From: Aradus depressus | Lineage: Eukaryota; Arthropoda; Insecta; Hemiptera; Aradidae | NCBI GenBank assembly: GCA_963662175.1 | Contig: OY759217.1 | Coordinates: forward strand, 12,712,562 to 12,776,561 | Reading direction: 5' to 3' | Length of the DNA stretch: 64,000 nt | Part shown: one piece after another, positions 1 to 11,124 of the stretch | Layout: each line of letters starts with the position of its first letter | Numbering within the stretch: the stretch's first letter is position 1 | Program-made: the position numbers and the translations under genes | The notes under the pieces: generated by a model | What the model was told of the DNA's origin: nothing | The model's input: the letters and a program-made list of their open reading frames with translations, nothing else | Database searches by the model: none

Positions 1-431
1 TAGAATAGGACGACAACCTGTTGATAGCCCGTTGCTAATAACCTCGGCAGTTGATGAGACGTTAAACCCACAAAGAAAGATGAAAAATAAAGATATTGAG
101 AGAGGAAGATAAGGACGGTGGATTCCTGAAGTGGATTCTTCTGTCAATTAACACCATCTACAGGAGGAGAGAGAGACCCGACAAAAACTCAGGAATCCTC
201 TGCGTCAGCCGCATTCGATTCTCTGATTGGCTTTCAATATACGTATCTGCAAGTCGTAACCTTCTCAATGTACAACCGTGAACCACCCTGTCATTCCCTT
301 ATATGTAAAACATTTCCTACTTTGAAAATGGCCAAAAGCCTAATATAGTAAAACCCTTCTGCAACGGACAGTCACAGGACCAAGAAAATTGTCCGTTGCG
401 AAAAGGTGTTCGTTGAGGGTTTAAAAAAAAC
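1..431. other. No recognisable feature
   Basis: Unique-looking sequence. The only open frame (96-281, plus) is short, has no recognisable motif and no gene-like context. I see no promoter, tRNA or repeat structure. Confidence 0.5.
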
Positions 432-515
432 CGTTGACGTTAAGCGAGGTCCTGAGCCTGTGCGATTGCATGTACTGGTAGGCAAACTATTCTGGGTAGG
501 CAAAATTTAGGAGGT
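432..515 (+). repeat. SINE fragment (core region)
   Basis: Diverged piece of the window's tRNA-derived SINE. It has GACGTTAAGCGA, then CCTGAGCCTGTGCGAT, then the GGGTAGGCAAAATTTAGGA block in the usual order. The tRNA-like head and the 3' part are missing. Confidence 0.6.
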
Positions 516-1130
516 AATAGGGAATGGATTAGAGCATAGGATGCTTAGGTCCCTAGGTGTACACACTTCCTCCCAAAATATCAGTTCATAGAGACCGATA
601 TATGGAAGTATTGATAACGTTCTACTGAGATTTTCAATATCCAGTATCAATACTTGGCTTTCAACAGCTCCAAGCTTTTCTTTATTGCCTCCATAGCGGA
701 GCCCCACGACGCCTCTTTCTGCTCCAGGATATCCCCACAGCGAAAACTAATCATTAGATAACATTTTCATTTCTAGTTTCCCATCTAGTATATATTGACT
801 AGAAATGCATTGGAAGAGCCAGGCTACACGGTCAGCGGAGGCGCCACGAACTACGGAAATACACCGCCTCCTATAATGGTCCCTGGAGGCCGTATATCCA
901 CTTATACCAAAATAGAAGAGGCTCCGGATTAGAGAGTCCCAGGTGACACTCTCAGCTATACAATCCTTACCAGATATTATTATACACTTGTAAAGGTTGT
1001 ATTCCATACAATATCAGTCAGATTAGTTACAGACACATTTTTGAAAAAAAGGAAATTGAATACTTCCCTAAATTTGTAGTTTTGCCATTAGTTCTTTTAT
1101 GAAGATAAGGCGGAAATAAGGAGGTTAAGC
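516..1130. other. Unassigned region with minus-strand open frames
   Basis: Minus-strand open frames at 507-707 and 747-1007 do not show a motif I recognise. The second has an arginine-rich run (HYRRRC) that could come from a decayed LINE, but reverse-transcriptase motifs are absent. I do not call a gene. Confidence 0.3.
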
Positions 1131-1144
1131 TGATCAGATGAGCG

Positions 1145-1880
1145 AAGTGCCTCTTGTCTCCACCACCTCACTCCCCTCCATCACCTCTTTCGATCATTTT
1201 ATTTATATCCGTTATTCTTAACTTTAGCGAAAATATGTATTGAACAAATAATGTTTTAATTTATTATTATGTTTTTTATCCTACACCTACGTCAATGGGT
1301 ACTTGTGCTACACCTACCTCTTGTCGGAAATTTCGATTTTGAGTTTTTGATATTTTCTAATTTAACACTAAAAAATAAACATTTTGCAAAAAAAATGGAG
1401 TGGATATCTCAAAAATTACGGATTTTATGGAATTTAAAAAATTTTATTAGTAAAAGTGGCTTTTATGGGAAAACGCTGATAAAGATAAAAAAGGGACATC
1501 TTGTCGGACATGCACGCACTCTTTCTTTATCACTATTAACACTTATAATTCGACACAAAACCACTAGCAGAATACAAAACTATTTAACATAAAATTTATT
1601 TTTATGAACGAAATTATAGATTATGAAAAATAGACCTCTTGTCGGATCAATATTATTTCTCCATAACGACAAGAGGTCCCATTTCATAGACCTGACCTGA
1701 CCCCCTTTAATTAAATTTTTAAAATATTTCCGAACGTAACTTATTTTTTTTAACAACTTTCACAGGTAAAGGAGATAGTAGAGTATTATAATTCATAAAA
1801 AACAGGAAATGCCATTTTTTGACGCTAACACCTTATTTTGATTACACTGAACATTTCACTCTCCCGACAAGAGGTCCCTC
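1145..1880. mobile_element. Possible DNA transposon remnant (CTCTTGTCGG motif)
   Basis: The motif CTCTTGTCGG or a close variant recurs in plus orientation near 1318, 1500 and 1630, and as its reverse complement near 1667 and 1865 (GACAAGAGGTCCC). Inverted copies at both sides of an AT-rich 0.7-kb block suggest terminal and subterminal repeats of a non-autonomous DNA element. Exact ends and target duplication are not clear. The 107-residue open frame at 1269-1592 lies inside and has no recognisable domain. Confidence 0.35.
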
Positions 1881-1924
1881 ATCGCTTTCCACATCACATA
1901 TAGTGCTCTTATCGTACCTCTCTC

Positions 1925-2175
1925 GTCTTATGTCCTCCAAGCCGGTACATGGGTCCAGAAGAGTAGCGTCCACAGCCCCTCCATAGCAAAGCCGGCAGAT
2001 TGGAGAATCCATACATGTGTCTTATGGAGTTTTCTCTGGAGGCAGTCATGACCTGTAGCCATTCTGAACTGTGCCACTGAGTCCTTCCTTGGTAGAGACG
2101 GCAGACCCCGAGCATTAACTGCGAGGTCGTATCCCCTACTGCCAGAGCGATCTTTCGTTGCTCTGGTCGACATGA
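1925..2175 (-). pseudogene. LINE C-terminal fragment, frameshifted
   Basis: On the minus strand one frame reads VAQFRMATGHDCLQRKLHKT. This resembles the region just before the C-terminal zinc-like motif of arthropod LINEs that carry RNase H. The downstream continuation is in another frame, with SPICRLCYGG, a CxxC motif expected next. So the piece is a frameshifted remnant, not a functional gene. No RT or endonuclease domain is nearby. The family is inferred from motif style only. Confidence 0.55.
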
Positions 2176-2305
2176 GCCCGACTCTACTATGGGAGACCTA
2201 AACATTGCCTACTCCGATTATTCACCTCGGGTAGGGGCACTTGACATCGTACAGGCTCGGGGCCATCGCTTAACATCCCACCCGAAGGACGGCGTGCTTA
2301 AGGTT
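2172..2305 (-). repeat. SINE fragment, minus
   Basis: Reverse-complement SINE body, from the GAGCCCGACTCTACTATGGG block to the CCGAAGGACGGCGTGCTTAAG block. The tRNA head is missing. It directly abuts the LINE remnant. Confidence 0.75.
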
Positions 2306-2327
2306 TTTATTTTTATTCACATTCAAC

Positions 2328-2420
2328 CTGTTACCAACAGATCGATGTATAACCAAGACCAACAGACGGATGAATAACGTAGATCAACAGATCGATGTAT
2401 AACCAAGACCAACACATCGG
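2328..2420. repeat. Short tandem duplication
   Basis: AACAGATCGATGTATAACC recurs about 50 bp apart, with a diverged half-unit (AACAGACGGATGAATAACG) between. This suggests a small tandem array of a roughly 25-bp unit. Confidence 0.6.
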
Positions 2421-2649
2421 TATAACAGGTATTACCCTAGCTAAATGGTTCGTATTTATAACGGTCACATTGCTCCTATTATTCATATAGCTTTTTAATA
2501 TTTAATCTCTGGTTTTGGTCGATTAATATCAACAGAATATGAGTGATGGACTAATTGATTAACAACGAGTGAGTACACAATACTTCGGCAATATTGGAAT
2601 GCATATATTCTATGATTCGTTTACTTATTATTCATTTATCACTTTATTT

Positions 2650-2912
2650 TAATACATAGATCAAGTTCGCGGTTTCGAAACCCGACCGAAGCCCTATGGT
2701 TTTTTTATGTGGGAGGAGAAAAAACCTAGAGCTCGCCATCCTTCGGATAGGACGTTAAAATATGGAACCGATCCTGTACGATGTTAGGTACTCGTTAAAG
2801 ACCAAGACCATACGCGAATAAAAATTTTTAGGCGAAATTAAGGACTCCCTCAGTAGAGCCGGGCTCATGTCTAGCAGCGACTAAAGAGCGCTCTAGTAGT
2901 ATGAAGTGGTAT
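2650..2912 (+). repeat. SINE copy, 5' truncated
   Basis: Starts inside the tRNA-like head just before the B box (GGTTTCGAAACCC) and runs through the CCTTCGGAT and TCAGGTACTCG-like blocks to the GAGCGCTCTAGTAGTA block. It is diverged from other copies. Confidence 0.7.
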
Positions 2913-2934
2913 GAGTCACAACTAACAATATCAT

Positions 2935-3730
2935 ATGTAAATTCAAAAAACCATAAGGACGACAAATATAGATTTTCCGCGAAATACGTCGAAGGGAAAG
3001 ACTGGGTCTGAGGAGGCTCAACAAAAAAACTGTAATAACTGCCAATGTTATGAATGTATTGGCACGAAATTTTGAATATAATTCTAAGACCCCATAAAAA
3101 CGAACGTATCCATTTTCAGTCAAATTGGTCAAAGGAAAGAGAGGAATCAGAAAAGGGGCCTAACTCAAAACCCCTAAAAAATGTCGATCAAATATTGAAT
3201 GACAACACGAAATTAAGTACCTAAGTGAAAAATCTATATATTTTCAACCAAATCGTTAAAATTGATTCAGAGGGAGAGCAACACCTTACTTAATTTATGT
3301 AATTATTAATTTTATTATGGAAGTTATGTAATCGTACAAAAATTCGATGCGGAGTTTTCGATGGAATTCCATGGTTTCCGGCCTCCTGATTTCAAAAATG
3401 AAACAGAAAAATTCTAATAACTGTCGTTGTAATGAATGTAATGACACGAAATTTCATATATAGAATCAAAGCTCTCTAAGAACGGATCTTAATGATTTCA
3501 GCCAAATCGGCCAGTGGGAGACGGAATTAGGGGTGAGGCTTAACACAGAAACTCTATTATTAATAACTGTCGTTGTAATAAATGTATCAATATGTAATTT
3601 TATATTTAAATTCAAAACTCCATAAGAATGTTACCTAATAATTTGATTGGCTTTGTAGGAGAGCGAAAAAGTAATTGATTAATTAATGGTGGGGAAGTAC
3701 AAAGCCGGTGATTCACCGACGACGTTTTTC
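2935..3730 (+). repeat. Family X modular repeat
   Basis: Several copies of the family X module occur in tandem, each with TAACTGCC or TAACTGTCG, AATGAATGTAT, CACGAAATTT and a CATAAG..GAC block. A start-type segment (GAAGTTATGTAATCG, 3321-3335) follows, and the block ends with the hairpin GCCGGTGATTCACCGACG at 3702-3719. No coding capacity. Confidence 0.7.
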
Positions 3731-4330
3731 ATTAACAGAGTAGTAGATTCCGCCACTGAATAGAAATTAGTGTTTGTACACATAAATTTAGGGGTGTATT
3801 AATAAAAAGCTACAATTCATTTGTTAGACAATGGTGAGATTTGCACACAGAGAGGGGCTACAAACAGAGGCGAAGTAAACAATTAGAGGCCCCTCCCCCC
3901 TCCCTAAAAGTGGGCCCAGTGATTTGTGGGCCCCCACCCACAATACCGTCCTTTGTGCCCCCCCCCCCCCCCCCCCCCCCACGACCCTATTCACCAGGTT
4001 CAACTAGCCGTACCACATTACTCCCAGCCCTTATATTGTGACGGCCAGGACACATTTCTCATATCTCCATTGTAAAACAGCAATCTAAACATAAACCAGA
4101 ATCGGGCTAACTTTCATCCAATAAGCTACCAAGGATTTTTACTTCCCCAACGATTTAATTGGTCAGAAATTTCACCGGCAGTCGTCGCTCTTCCTCCAAA
4201 ATCAATCGGCCGTTTGGGCAAAAACTCAACATTCGAATTACATAGTGGCTTTTTTTTTTTTTTTGGTTGGCCGACCTTCGCCGAATCGTTGGGAAATGAG
4301 GGTCTAACTATTTTATTTATCATTCAAAAT
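3731..4330. other. C-rich tract and diverged family X piece
   Basis: A long poly-C tract lies near 3958-3980 in a C-rich stretch. Around 4135-4240 a decayed minus-oriented family X end is visible (ACTTCCCCAACGA, then CTTCCTCCAAAATCAATCGGCCG), followed by a T run. The proline-rich open frame at 3841-4041 is a product of the C tract. Confidence 0.5.
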
Positions 4331-4995
4331 AAAACAAAAACATAAATAATTATTTCTCTGTTGCTGTGGTAGGCTAGGAGCGACCGCTGCCGACCATGTG
4401 CAACGATAAGCGGTCACTCCCAGCCCGCATTAGTTTCCTTGGCGCGCTGAAAGAGCTCGGGTTGAATGTGGGGCAATCGCTAGCTGTAGTATGTTGGGGC
4501 GCCGCACAGTGTTTCCAGAACAACGTTTTTTGGAAACAACTATTTTGGACTGCGAATACTTATATGAAATTTAAAGGTGAAAAAAAAAGTTCCTATAAAC
4601 AAGGGGTCGCAAATCAAGTCTTGATAGGTTTTTGGCAGTACTTGAGTATTTACATTTTTGACAGTTTATTTACAGTTTTGCACATTCTACCAGTACAGTT
4701 TATAGTCCATTTCATATGTGGTGAATAAATCAACGGTTCAGGTAGTTACAATTCTTTAATTAAACATAATGCTTGTTCGCTTAGTGGGAGCGTTGAAGGT
4801 GTTGAACCTTGTACTTTCTCGCCTTATAACCGCTCTCTAGGAAATTTTAATAGTTATGTTTACTCCGCGGTAACTAGCTTTTAATTCTGAATCGAACAAA
4901 ACAAATTTGGTCAAAATATGTGCAAAATTGGCTGAATGGCACAGGGTATTTCCTGAAATTTTTCCAAAAAGTTATAATTTTCTTTATAAAATAAT
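4331..4995. other. Unassigned region
   Basis: The open frame 4396-4728 (110 residues, plus) has no recognised domain and no evident splice or promoter context. The rest is AT-rich and I see nothing else. Confidence 0.3.
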
Positions 4996-5159
4996 GTTTT
5001 TATAAGTTGAGAAAACTTTTTTGTATAAATGAGGTGAAAGTGAACTCATTTGTGAATAAAATGACGTTGGTCTCGTCTTGATCAGTAGAACAGCCTGGGC
5101 AGACTTTTGTCCCGAAAAAGTCAGTTTGTGATATCTGCAGTCGTCCCCGGCGCAGAGTC

Positions 5160-5375
5160 ATATTGCTTTCTCCTTTTTCCACCAGAAGGCGACAAATCGG
5201 CTTGGATAGTCGGTTTCCGTCACCAGCTGCCATAGGTCGAGTCCCAGGTACGATCCTGTCCCGCATATCAACTCCACCCTAGGCCCGTCGTACAGAGGAC
5301 AATCGAGGACCAAAGGAGGATGTTCTGCGATCTCGAATCCTCCGCACGAACAATTCGGGTTGTTCTTCCTCTTAA
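5160..5375 (-). pseudogene. LINE ORF2 C-terminal zinc-like fragment
   Basis: The minus-strand peptide contains NPNCSCGG, then EIAEHPPLVLDCPLYDGPR. This C-x-C ... E-x-x-H ... C-P-x-Y ... R pattern is typical of the C-terminal end of LINE polymerases with RNase H (I/R1-like groups). Both sides are cut: family X begins at about 5375. Only the tail remains, so it is a dead fragment. The exact clade cannot be assigned. Confidence 0.6.
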
Positions 5376-5965
5376 AGTGGCTTCTGAACCTCATACTAAA
5401 TTTTGTATCCAAACATTCATTTTCTTGGTAATTGGGGTATTTGACTCAAGGCCCCCCATCTCTTCCCTTCGACCGATTTCGCGAATAATTAAGAGGTTTC
5501 GAAATTAAATATGCAATTATATCATTATAACGGCAGTTATTATAGTTTTTGTGTTAAGCCTATTCTCTAATCCCCTTTTCCCTTCGCCTGATAGTGCTGA
5601 AAATCAATAAGTGTTGTTTTAAGTGGTATTAGAATTTACTTGCGGAAGGAATAGATACTTATAAAGACTTTTGAAAGATATTAATTTCTTTATCAAAAAT
5701 GTCAGTATGTTCATTACTTCGGTAGTTATTGACGTTTTTGTGTTAACCCAAAAATCCATATTTTCCTTTGGCCGATTTCGCTGAAATCAAGGTTTCGCCC
5801 TTATGGGCTTCTGAATGCGCTTATACAATTGCTGGTCTTTATTAAATGAGTTCAATCGGGCGTTATCGTGCTGACAGTGACACAAAAAAATATGGAATTC
5901 CGTTTACAAGTCAACATTTAGTTTCTGACCGGTTACATAACTTCCCGTATAACCGGGGAAATAAA
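5376..5965 (-). repeat. Family X copy, minus
   Basis: Reads in reverse: CATACTAAATTTTGT, CATTCAT, repeated TTGGCCGATTTCGCTGAAA modules, CGATAAC-type module (here CGTTATCG), then TTTCTGACCGGTTACATAAC and the start hairpin near 5940-5965. Diverged. Confidence 0.65.
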
Positions 5966-6181
5966 AACAATCGTACACAGAAACAGTATTTGATATAAAA
6001 CCTACTCGATAGTATATATGTAGGACAATCAAGAGAAAGTTGAAAGAAATAAACGAAGAACAAAAAAGAAGGGCAAAAAACAGAGGAGAGAAAGTATGCG
6101 AAAAATATTAATGAGAAGACATACTTTTAATGGAAATATGGGAACAGAAGAAACACAATTTTATTATACAAAGAAGTAACT

Positions 6182-6499
6182 CGTTAAGGAAGAACTGTTA
6201 CTGTTACTGTTACTGTTAGTTACTGAAGAACTGTTACTGTTAGTTACTGAAGAACTGTTACTGTTACTGTTAGTTACTGAAGAACTGTTACTGTTAGTTA
6301 CTGAAGAACTGTTACTGTTACTGTTAGTTACTGAAGAACTGTTACTGTTAGTTACTGAAGAACTGTTACTATTAGTTACTGAAGAACTGTTACTGTTACT
6401 GTTAGTTACTGAAGAACTGTTACTGTTAGTTACTGAAGAACTGTTACTGTTACTGTTAGTTACTGAAGAACTGTTACTGTTAGTTACAGTTAAATATTA
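6182..6499 (+). repeat. Minisatellite with 24/30-bp alternating units
   Basis: About eleven units of GAAGAACTGTTACTGTTAGT plus TACT. Longer units carry an extra GTTACT hexamer. The order of unit lengths is about 36, 24, 30, 24, 30, 24, 24, 30, 24, 30, 24. All are multiples of three, so one frame stays open through the array (repeating EELLLLVT) but no ATG opens it. I treat it as non-coding. Confidence 0.9.
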
Positions 6500-6538
6500 G
6501 TAATTGTAACGGACATGAAAAGAGCCTAACTAAACATA

Positions 6539-6690
6539 GAAGGCGCCAGTAGCTCAAAGGTACGGCGTGCTTGCTTACTGAGCTCACGATCACGGGTTCA
6601 CAGCCCGGACGAGTCTCTTTGGTTTTTTTTATCTGGAAAGGTAAAAATTAAGCACGCCGTCCTTCGGATGGGACGTTAAGCGATGGATCC
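6539..6690 (+). repeat. SINE head, truncated
   Basis: tRNA-like start (GCGCCAGTAGCTCAAAGG), altered B box (GGGTTCACAGCCC) and body up to the ACGTTAAGCGATGG block, then stops. The rest of the SINE is absent. Confidence 0.8.
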
Positions 6691-6916
6691 CTGATCTATT
6701 TTTATGTATTTTCAGTATCCATTTTGATACCACACCATTTATAATTTTTTTTATCTTACATAACTTATTTATTGTTAATTGATGACTTAAACTGTAACGG
6801 TCCGTAAATTCTGGTGATTTAAAAAAAAAATGTTTTAATTGATTTATGTTCAGTTTCACTATCTGATGATGGCAGATAATTGACGAAACTAATTGTTGTA
6901 TATATAAAATATATGA
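6691..6916. other. AT-rich, no feature
   Basis: Only a short spurious minus-strand open frame overlaps here. No structure recognised. Confidence 0.4.
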
Positions 6917-7250
6917 GTGCGCAGGTAGCTCAGTTGTATGTGTGCTTGCCTTCTGAGCTCAAGAACGTGGGTTCGAAACCCGACCAAGGCCCTTTGTTTA
7001 TTTTATCTGGGAGGTAAAATAAAGTTAAGGACGCTGTCCTTCGGATGGGACTTCGGATGGGGTCTCGAGCCTGTACAATGTCAGGTACTCCTTAAAGACC
7101 CCTACGCTAGGTGAATAAAAATTTAGGGTAGGCAAAATTTAGGACTCCCACAGTAGAGTCGGGCTCATGTCCACGAGAGTGACGAAAGAGCTCTCTGGTA
7201 GTAGGCAATTTGACCTCGTAGTTAAAGCCCGGGCATGAGTCATAAAACCT
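6917..7250 (+). repeat. Near full-length tRNA-derived SINE
   Basis: The head has an A box (TAGCTCAGTTG) and a B box (GGGTTCGAAACCC, 6968-6980), the two internal RNA polymerase III promoter elements. The body holds the AAGGACGCTGTCCTTCGGAT, TCAGGTACTCC, AATTTAGGACTCCCA, GTCGGGCTCATGTCC and GAGCTCTCTGG blocks. It ends at GGGCATGAGTCATAAAACCT. No protein is encoded, so movement would need a LINE's proteins. Confidence 0.85.
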
Positions 7251-7466
7251 ATAAAATATATTGTTAGACTTGATACCTCTGTATTACTTATTTAACAAGT
7301 AAGTCCATTAATTCCGCCTACCAATCAAGAAATTAAAAAAAAAAATCTCATAATGGCGAAGTCAACTCATCTACTAGTTCAAACTTTAAAGATGTGCGAA
7401 ATGGGCAAGGATTATGAAGATTTGAAAGGGAGATTAGAGTAAAGGGTGTGGATTTCCAAGGAGATG

Positions 7467-7600
7467 AAGCGACTTGGTCTTGGTTGGACTGGAGGTCTAC
7501 ATGAGGCGACATAGGGTCTTGGTTGGACTGGAGGTCTACATGAGGCGACGTAGGGACTTGGTTGGACTGGAGGTCTACATTCCAGGGGTCTCTCCTCTTC
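7467..7600. repeat. 45-bp tandem repeat, three copies
   Basis: CTTGGTTGGACTGGAGGTCT recurs every 45 bp, three times, with ACATGAGGCGAC spacers. The minus-strand open frames across it (repeating DLQSNQ) are by-products, since the period is a multiple of three. Confidence 0.85.
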
Positions 7601-8070
7601 TTCACCTTTGACATTCCCCACCAGGAGGGGGGCCCACCCACGCAGACTTCACACACGCACTCACACTGGCTCCATTCACAGACCAACAACGCACACTCAC
7701 ACCAACAGATTTACCTAGCCCCCCCCCCTCCTCCAACTTCCAATAGACCGTGGGAATTAACAATTACCGTGGGAACCTATCCTTTTGGCAAGGGTATTAC
7801 CCAGATTTAAACCTCCATTTTACAATATTCCTTTTCGTTTAGAATAAAATATAATTATTTTTTTGAATAACCTTAAGAATATTTTAATATTTTTATTCAT
7901 CAATTTCCAATTAGTTCCTGTAAATTAAATACTTCAAAATATGTTTTCATGCGGCCTGAACTTTAAACCAATCTTCTTTTCTAATTAATTTACTTCCAAT
8001 AAATTGATTACACAAATTTATTAATAATTAAATCCGTAATCGACAACCAACTAAAATATTTAAAAAAAAA
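7601..8070. other. No recognisable feature
   Basis: Low-complexity C-rich then AT-rich sequence. No coding, RNA or repeat structure recognised. Confidence 0.4.
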
Positions 8071-8205
8071 ATGATGTGGCCATTCGAGGACTATCTCATA
8101 CCAACCGCTTATAGATGAGGACTATCTCATACCAACCGCTTATAGATCACTCTCTCCACTCTCAAAATCATTTAATAAAATAAAGTCCTGTAATGGCCAC
8201 ATCAT
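8071..8205. mobile_element. Small MITE with 14-bp perfect TIRs
   Basis: ATGATGTGGCCATT at 8071-8084 is matched by its exact reverse complement at 8192-8205. Inside, GGACTATCTCATACCAACCG is duplicated in tandem. A related interior (TCTTATACCAACCACG) lies near 11005, so the family has other members. No target duplication is certain. Confidence 0.6.
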
Positions 8206-8208
8206 ATA

Positions 8209-8431
8209 TAATATTATACGTTAAGCGATGGTCCCGAGCCTGTACGATGTCAGGTACTCGTTAAAGACCCCTAACCTAGATGAATAAAAAATTTAGGGTA
8301 GGCAAAATTTAGGACTCCCACAGTAGAGTCGGGCTCATGTCCACCAGAGTGACGAAAGAGCGCTCTGGTAGTAGGCGATATGACCTAGTAGTTAAAGCCA
8401 GGGCATGAGTCATAAAACCTAAACCTAAACC
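8209..8431 (+). repeat. SINE 3' part
   Basis: Begins at ACGTTAAGCGATGGTCCCGA and continues to GGGCATGAGTCATAAAACCT, followed by a short (CCTAAA)n extension. Head absent. Confidence 0.8.
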
Positions 8432-8456
8432 TATATAATATTTTATTAGATAGTTA

Positions 8457-8685
8457 TTATGACTTATACCCGTGCTTCAACTACGAGGTCATATTGCCTA
8501 CTACCAGAGCGCTCTTTCATCACTCTGGTGGACATGAGCTCGACTTTAAATTTTGCCTATCCTAAATGTTTACTCACCTAGAGTAGGGATCTTTAATGAG
8601 TATCTGAAATTGTACAGGCTCGGGATCATCGCTTTACGTCCCATCCGAAGGACGGCGTGCTTAAGTTTATTTTACCTCCCTTTAG
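8457..8685 (-). repeat. SINE 3' part, minus
   Basis: Reverse-complement SINE body from GACTTATACCCGTGCTTC to TTAAGTTTATTTTACCTCCC. With the preceding copy it forms a head-to-head pair about 25 bp apart. Confidence 0.8.
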
Positions 8686-8790
8686 TCATATTGATCCTAT
8701 CTCAAATCTAAGGACGTGTTAGTGATTGGGAATTTTATAGTAAACATTTTTGTTAGAAACAAATTAAGATAGGACTAACCGTTTTTGGTT

Positions 8791-9023
8791 AAATAAATAA
8801 AACAAACTTATTTTTTGAAATATTGTCTATTCCACTAAAGATATTTATAAAAATAAAATACCGGTTTCGGCCTCTAACTAACACTTAGTTATGAACTAAG
8901 TTAACTAACAGTTCATAACTAGACCTGACGATGGTGTGAGGCCGAAACCGGTAGTTTTATTTTTATAAATATCTTTACTGGAATAGACAATATTTCAAAA
9001 AATAAGTTTGTTTTATTTATTTA
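8791..9023. repeat. Inverted repeat with hammerhead-like motif
   Basis: Arms 8791-8875 and 8938-9023 (about 85 bp) are near-identical in inverted orientation around a 62-bp loop. The right arm and loop carry CTGACGA (8925-8931), CGAAAC (8943-8948) and the self-complementary ACCGGT (8947-8952). This arrangement resembles the compact hammerhead ribozymes described in Penelope-like elements. One base between CTGACGA and stem II does not fit the classical core, so activity is uncertain. A second copy is at 55495-55640. Confidence 0.5.
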
Positions 9024-9930
9024 TTACAAATTTCACAATATGTCCGCGTTCCTCAACTTGGAAGTTTTTGGTTAAATCAAGGAAACGTCTAAAAATATGT
9101 CTTTCAAAACTACATTTCAGAACGGTTTTCGACATGTACCTCAAAACCAGACGACCTGCGAAAAAAATCTCATTTCATATACTAGGTGTGCAATGCATTC
9201 TGCTGTTTGCAAAAACTGAGCTGAGTCAGTCTAAATTTATTGAATCATACTGTTAATGTGGTCGGTTAACATACAAGTAGCGCATTTGAAGTGGGGCATA
9301 TGAACCGGTTTGTGATCATTGGGTGGAAACGTAGGGTTTTCAAGTTTGCGCACTTTTACCGGAACTTTTTCTGTATAAAAAACTCAGTTAATGTTTTAAT
9401 AATTATCAGTAACTTCTCACCTTCTATGTTCTTTATGAATATATTAATACTTTGAATAGATTTCAATTGAATTCAATGGATTTTTTCTAGCCTTTTTGTA
9501 GACAACAACAGCTGTTTTTGCACAAAATTCTTTGTACTATGTGTTCTTTGTATGTTGAAGAATATTTTTATCGAAAAAAAAGTCGAAGTTTGTACGTTAG
9601 AACACTGAAAAAACGGCTCAAAAAAAGTGGTGTCCCATGGTAAACCGAAAAGGGCTTCGCCCAAATTTTTACATTTGATTTCAATGGGGATTTCGTTTTT
9701 CGGTGATTATTCCTCCATGGTATGTTCGATTTCAGATTTTTTTAGTAGTAAACCATCGTCACCGTGTCCACTACCATCGTAGCAAATTTCAATGTGATCG
9801 GTAAAGGGGTTTAGGAGGAGTACGAGTACAACGAAATACATGAGTCGCCTAAGAAAGAGCTTCGTAAACTCAGCTCAAAAACATGTACTTCAGTTTTTTC
9901 TGCGACTATTATTTGAAAACTTCATTGATA
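9024..9930. other. Diverged repeat, otherwise unassigned
   Basis: 9024-9260 shares short blocks with 10690-10900 and 33520-33720 in reverse orientation (CGGTTTTCGACATGTA, AAACGTCTAAAAATATGTC). It follows the inverted repeat just as it does at 55600. I recognise nothing in 9260-9930. Confidence 0.35.
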
Positions 9931-10180
9931 CGTGAAAATCCGTTGAAACCTCGGTCTCGGAATTTCTAGGATAAGAAAGTAAAAGTCGTCGGTGAATCAC
10001 CGGCAAAGTGCGAATTATTCAATAAAGTTTTCGCTCTCCCTCTTTGAGTGTCCGATACCATTACAACGGCAGTTGTTTGGGTTTTTGAGTAATGCCCGCC
10101 TTCTCTGATCCCTTCGGCTGATTTAGCTGAAAATCAATAGGTGCGAAATACGAATATTGATGAAGGAATACGAATGGGAT
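9931..10180 (-). repeat. Family X end, minus
   Basis: Holds the end hairpin GTCGGTGAATCACCGGC (9989-10005), then TTTTCGCTCTCCCTC and ATTACAACGGCAGTTG, the family X order read in reverse. Confidence 0.7.
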
Positions 10181-11120
10181 TCCAGAATAAGTAATGGGTC
10201 CGTATGTAGTGAGTAAGTGAGATTGTAAGGAGGTAGATACAGATGCCTATAACGGAGCCAGGCTCGGAGCGAACGTTCACAGCCTGGCTAGTATCATATA
10301 TTTATATAACAAAAAACCATCCTCATTCATCAGACGGACAGTACAGTTAGATGGCCTCATTGGACGGACAACTTCTCCCCCCCATCTGACAAGATTCCTC
10401 CTCGGACAAACTTTTTTCTTCTACTATTTCTTCTTCAGAATTTTCTTTTTAAGCGAATATGTACGTAGTTGGACTTCTTCTCATAACGGATCATGAATAT
10501 TGTGAGTGATGTCATTCTTAGAGCGTCTCCTTACGTATCGCTCGTTAAACCTGTTTGCCTTGGAAGGGCCTTCAGCATATTCAGTCTAACAGACACATTT
10601 TCACTTCAGAATAAACATTTTTCCAGCAAAATCCGTGTACGAGTTTTCAACGAAGTTTCACTTTTCACGGTCACCTGAACACCGTGCCTGTAGGAAGGTC
10701 TCCCGGTTTGCCAAATACATGCCAAAAACCGTCCTAAAATGAATGTCTTGAGTACATTTTTTTAGACTTTTTCTCGATTTACAGGAAAACGGTTTGTCTA
10801 TTGGAAAATTGGTTCTTACCAAAAATGTTCATATTAAATTTTTAACCATCAATATGCCCCTCAGATTCTAAATAGAACCAATACAATTATAGCGTTCCAA
10901 AGAACTTACAGTTCCAAGCAATGTTTAAATTGTAAAGCAGAGGAATGAATTTTATTATGAAAATATTATTGTTAGTTGTTTATTAAAAAAGGATTAGAAA
11001 ATATCTTATACCAACCACGTTTTTACAGATTACTCTCACTCTCCCTCCCCTCTTTCTAAATCATATGATACTGGCATTACTGGGTTTAAGAAAGTCACTC
11101 TGAATCCCAGACATTACTTT
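10181..11120. other. Diverged interspersed repeat and unassigned DNA
   Basis: 10690-10900 matches 33520-33720 in blocks (AAATACATGCCAAAAACCGTC, CAGGAAAACGGTTTG, CTTACCAAAAATGTTC). 10985-11080 resembles the interior of the 8071 MITE. No gene recognised. Confidence 0.4.
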
Positions 11121-11124
11121 CAGG

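Noticed and set aside
3841..4041. Proline-rich open frame
   Set aside because: The prolines come from a poly-C tract; no supporting signal.
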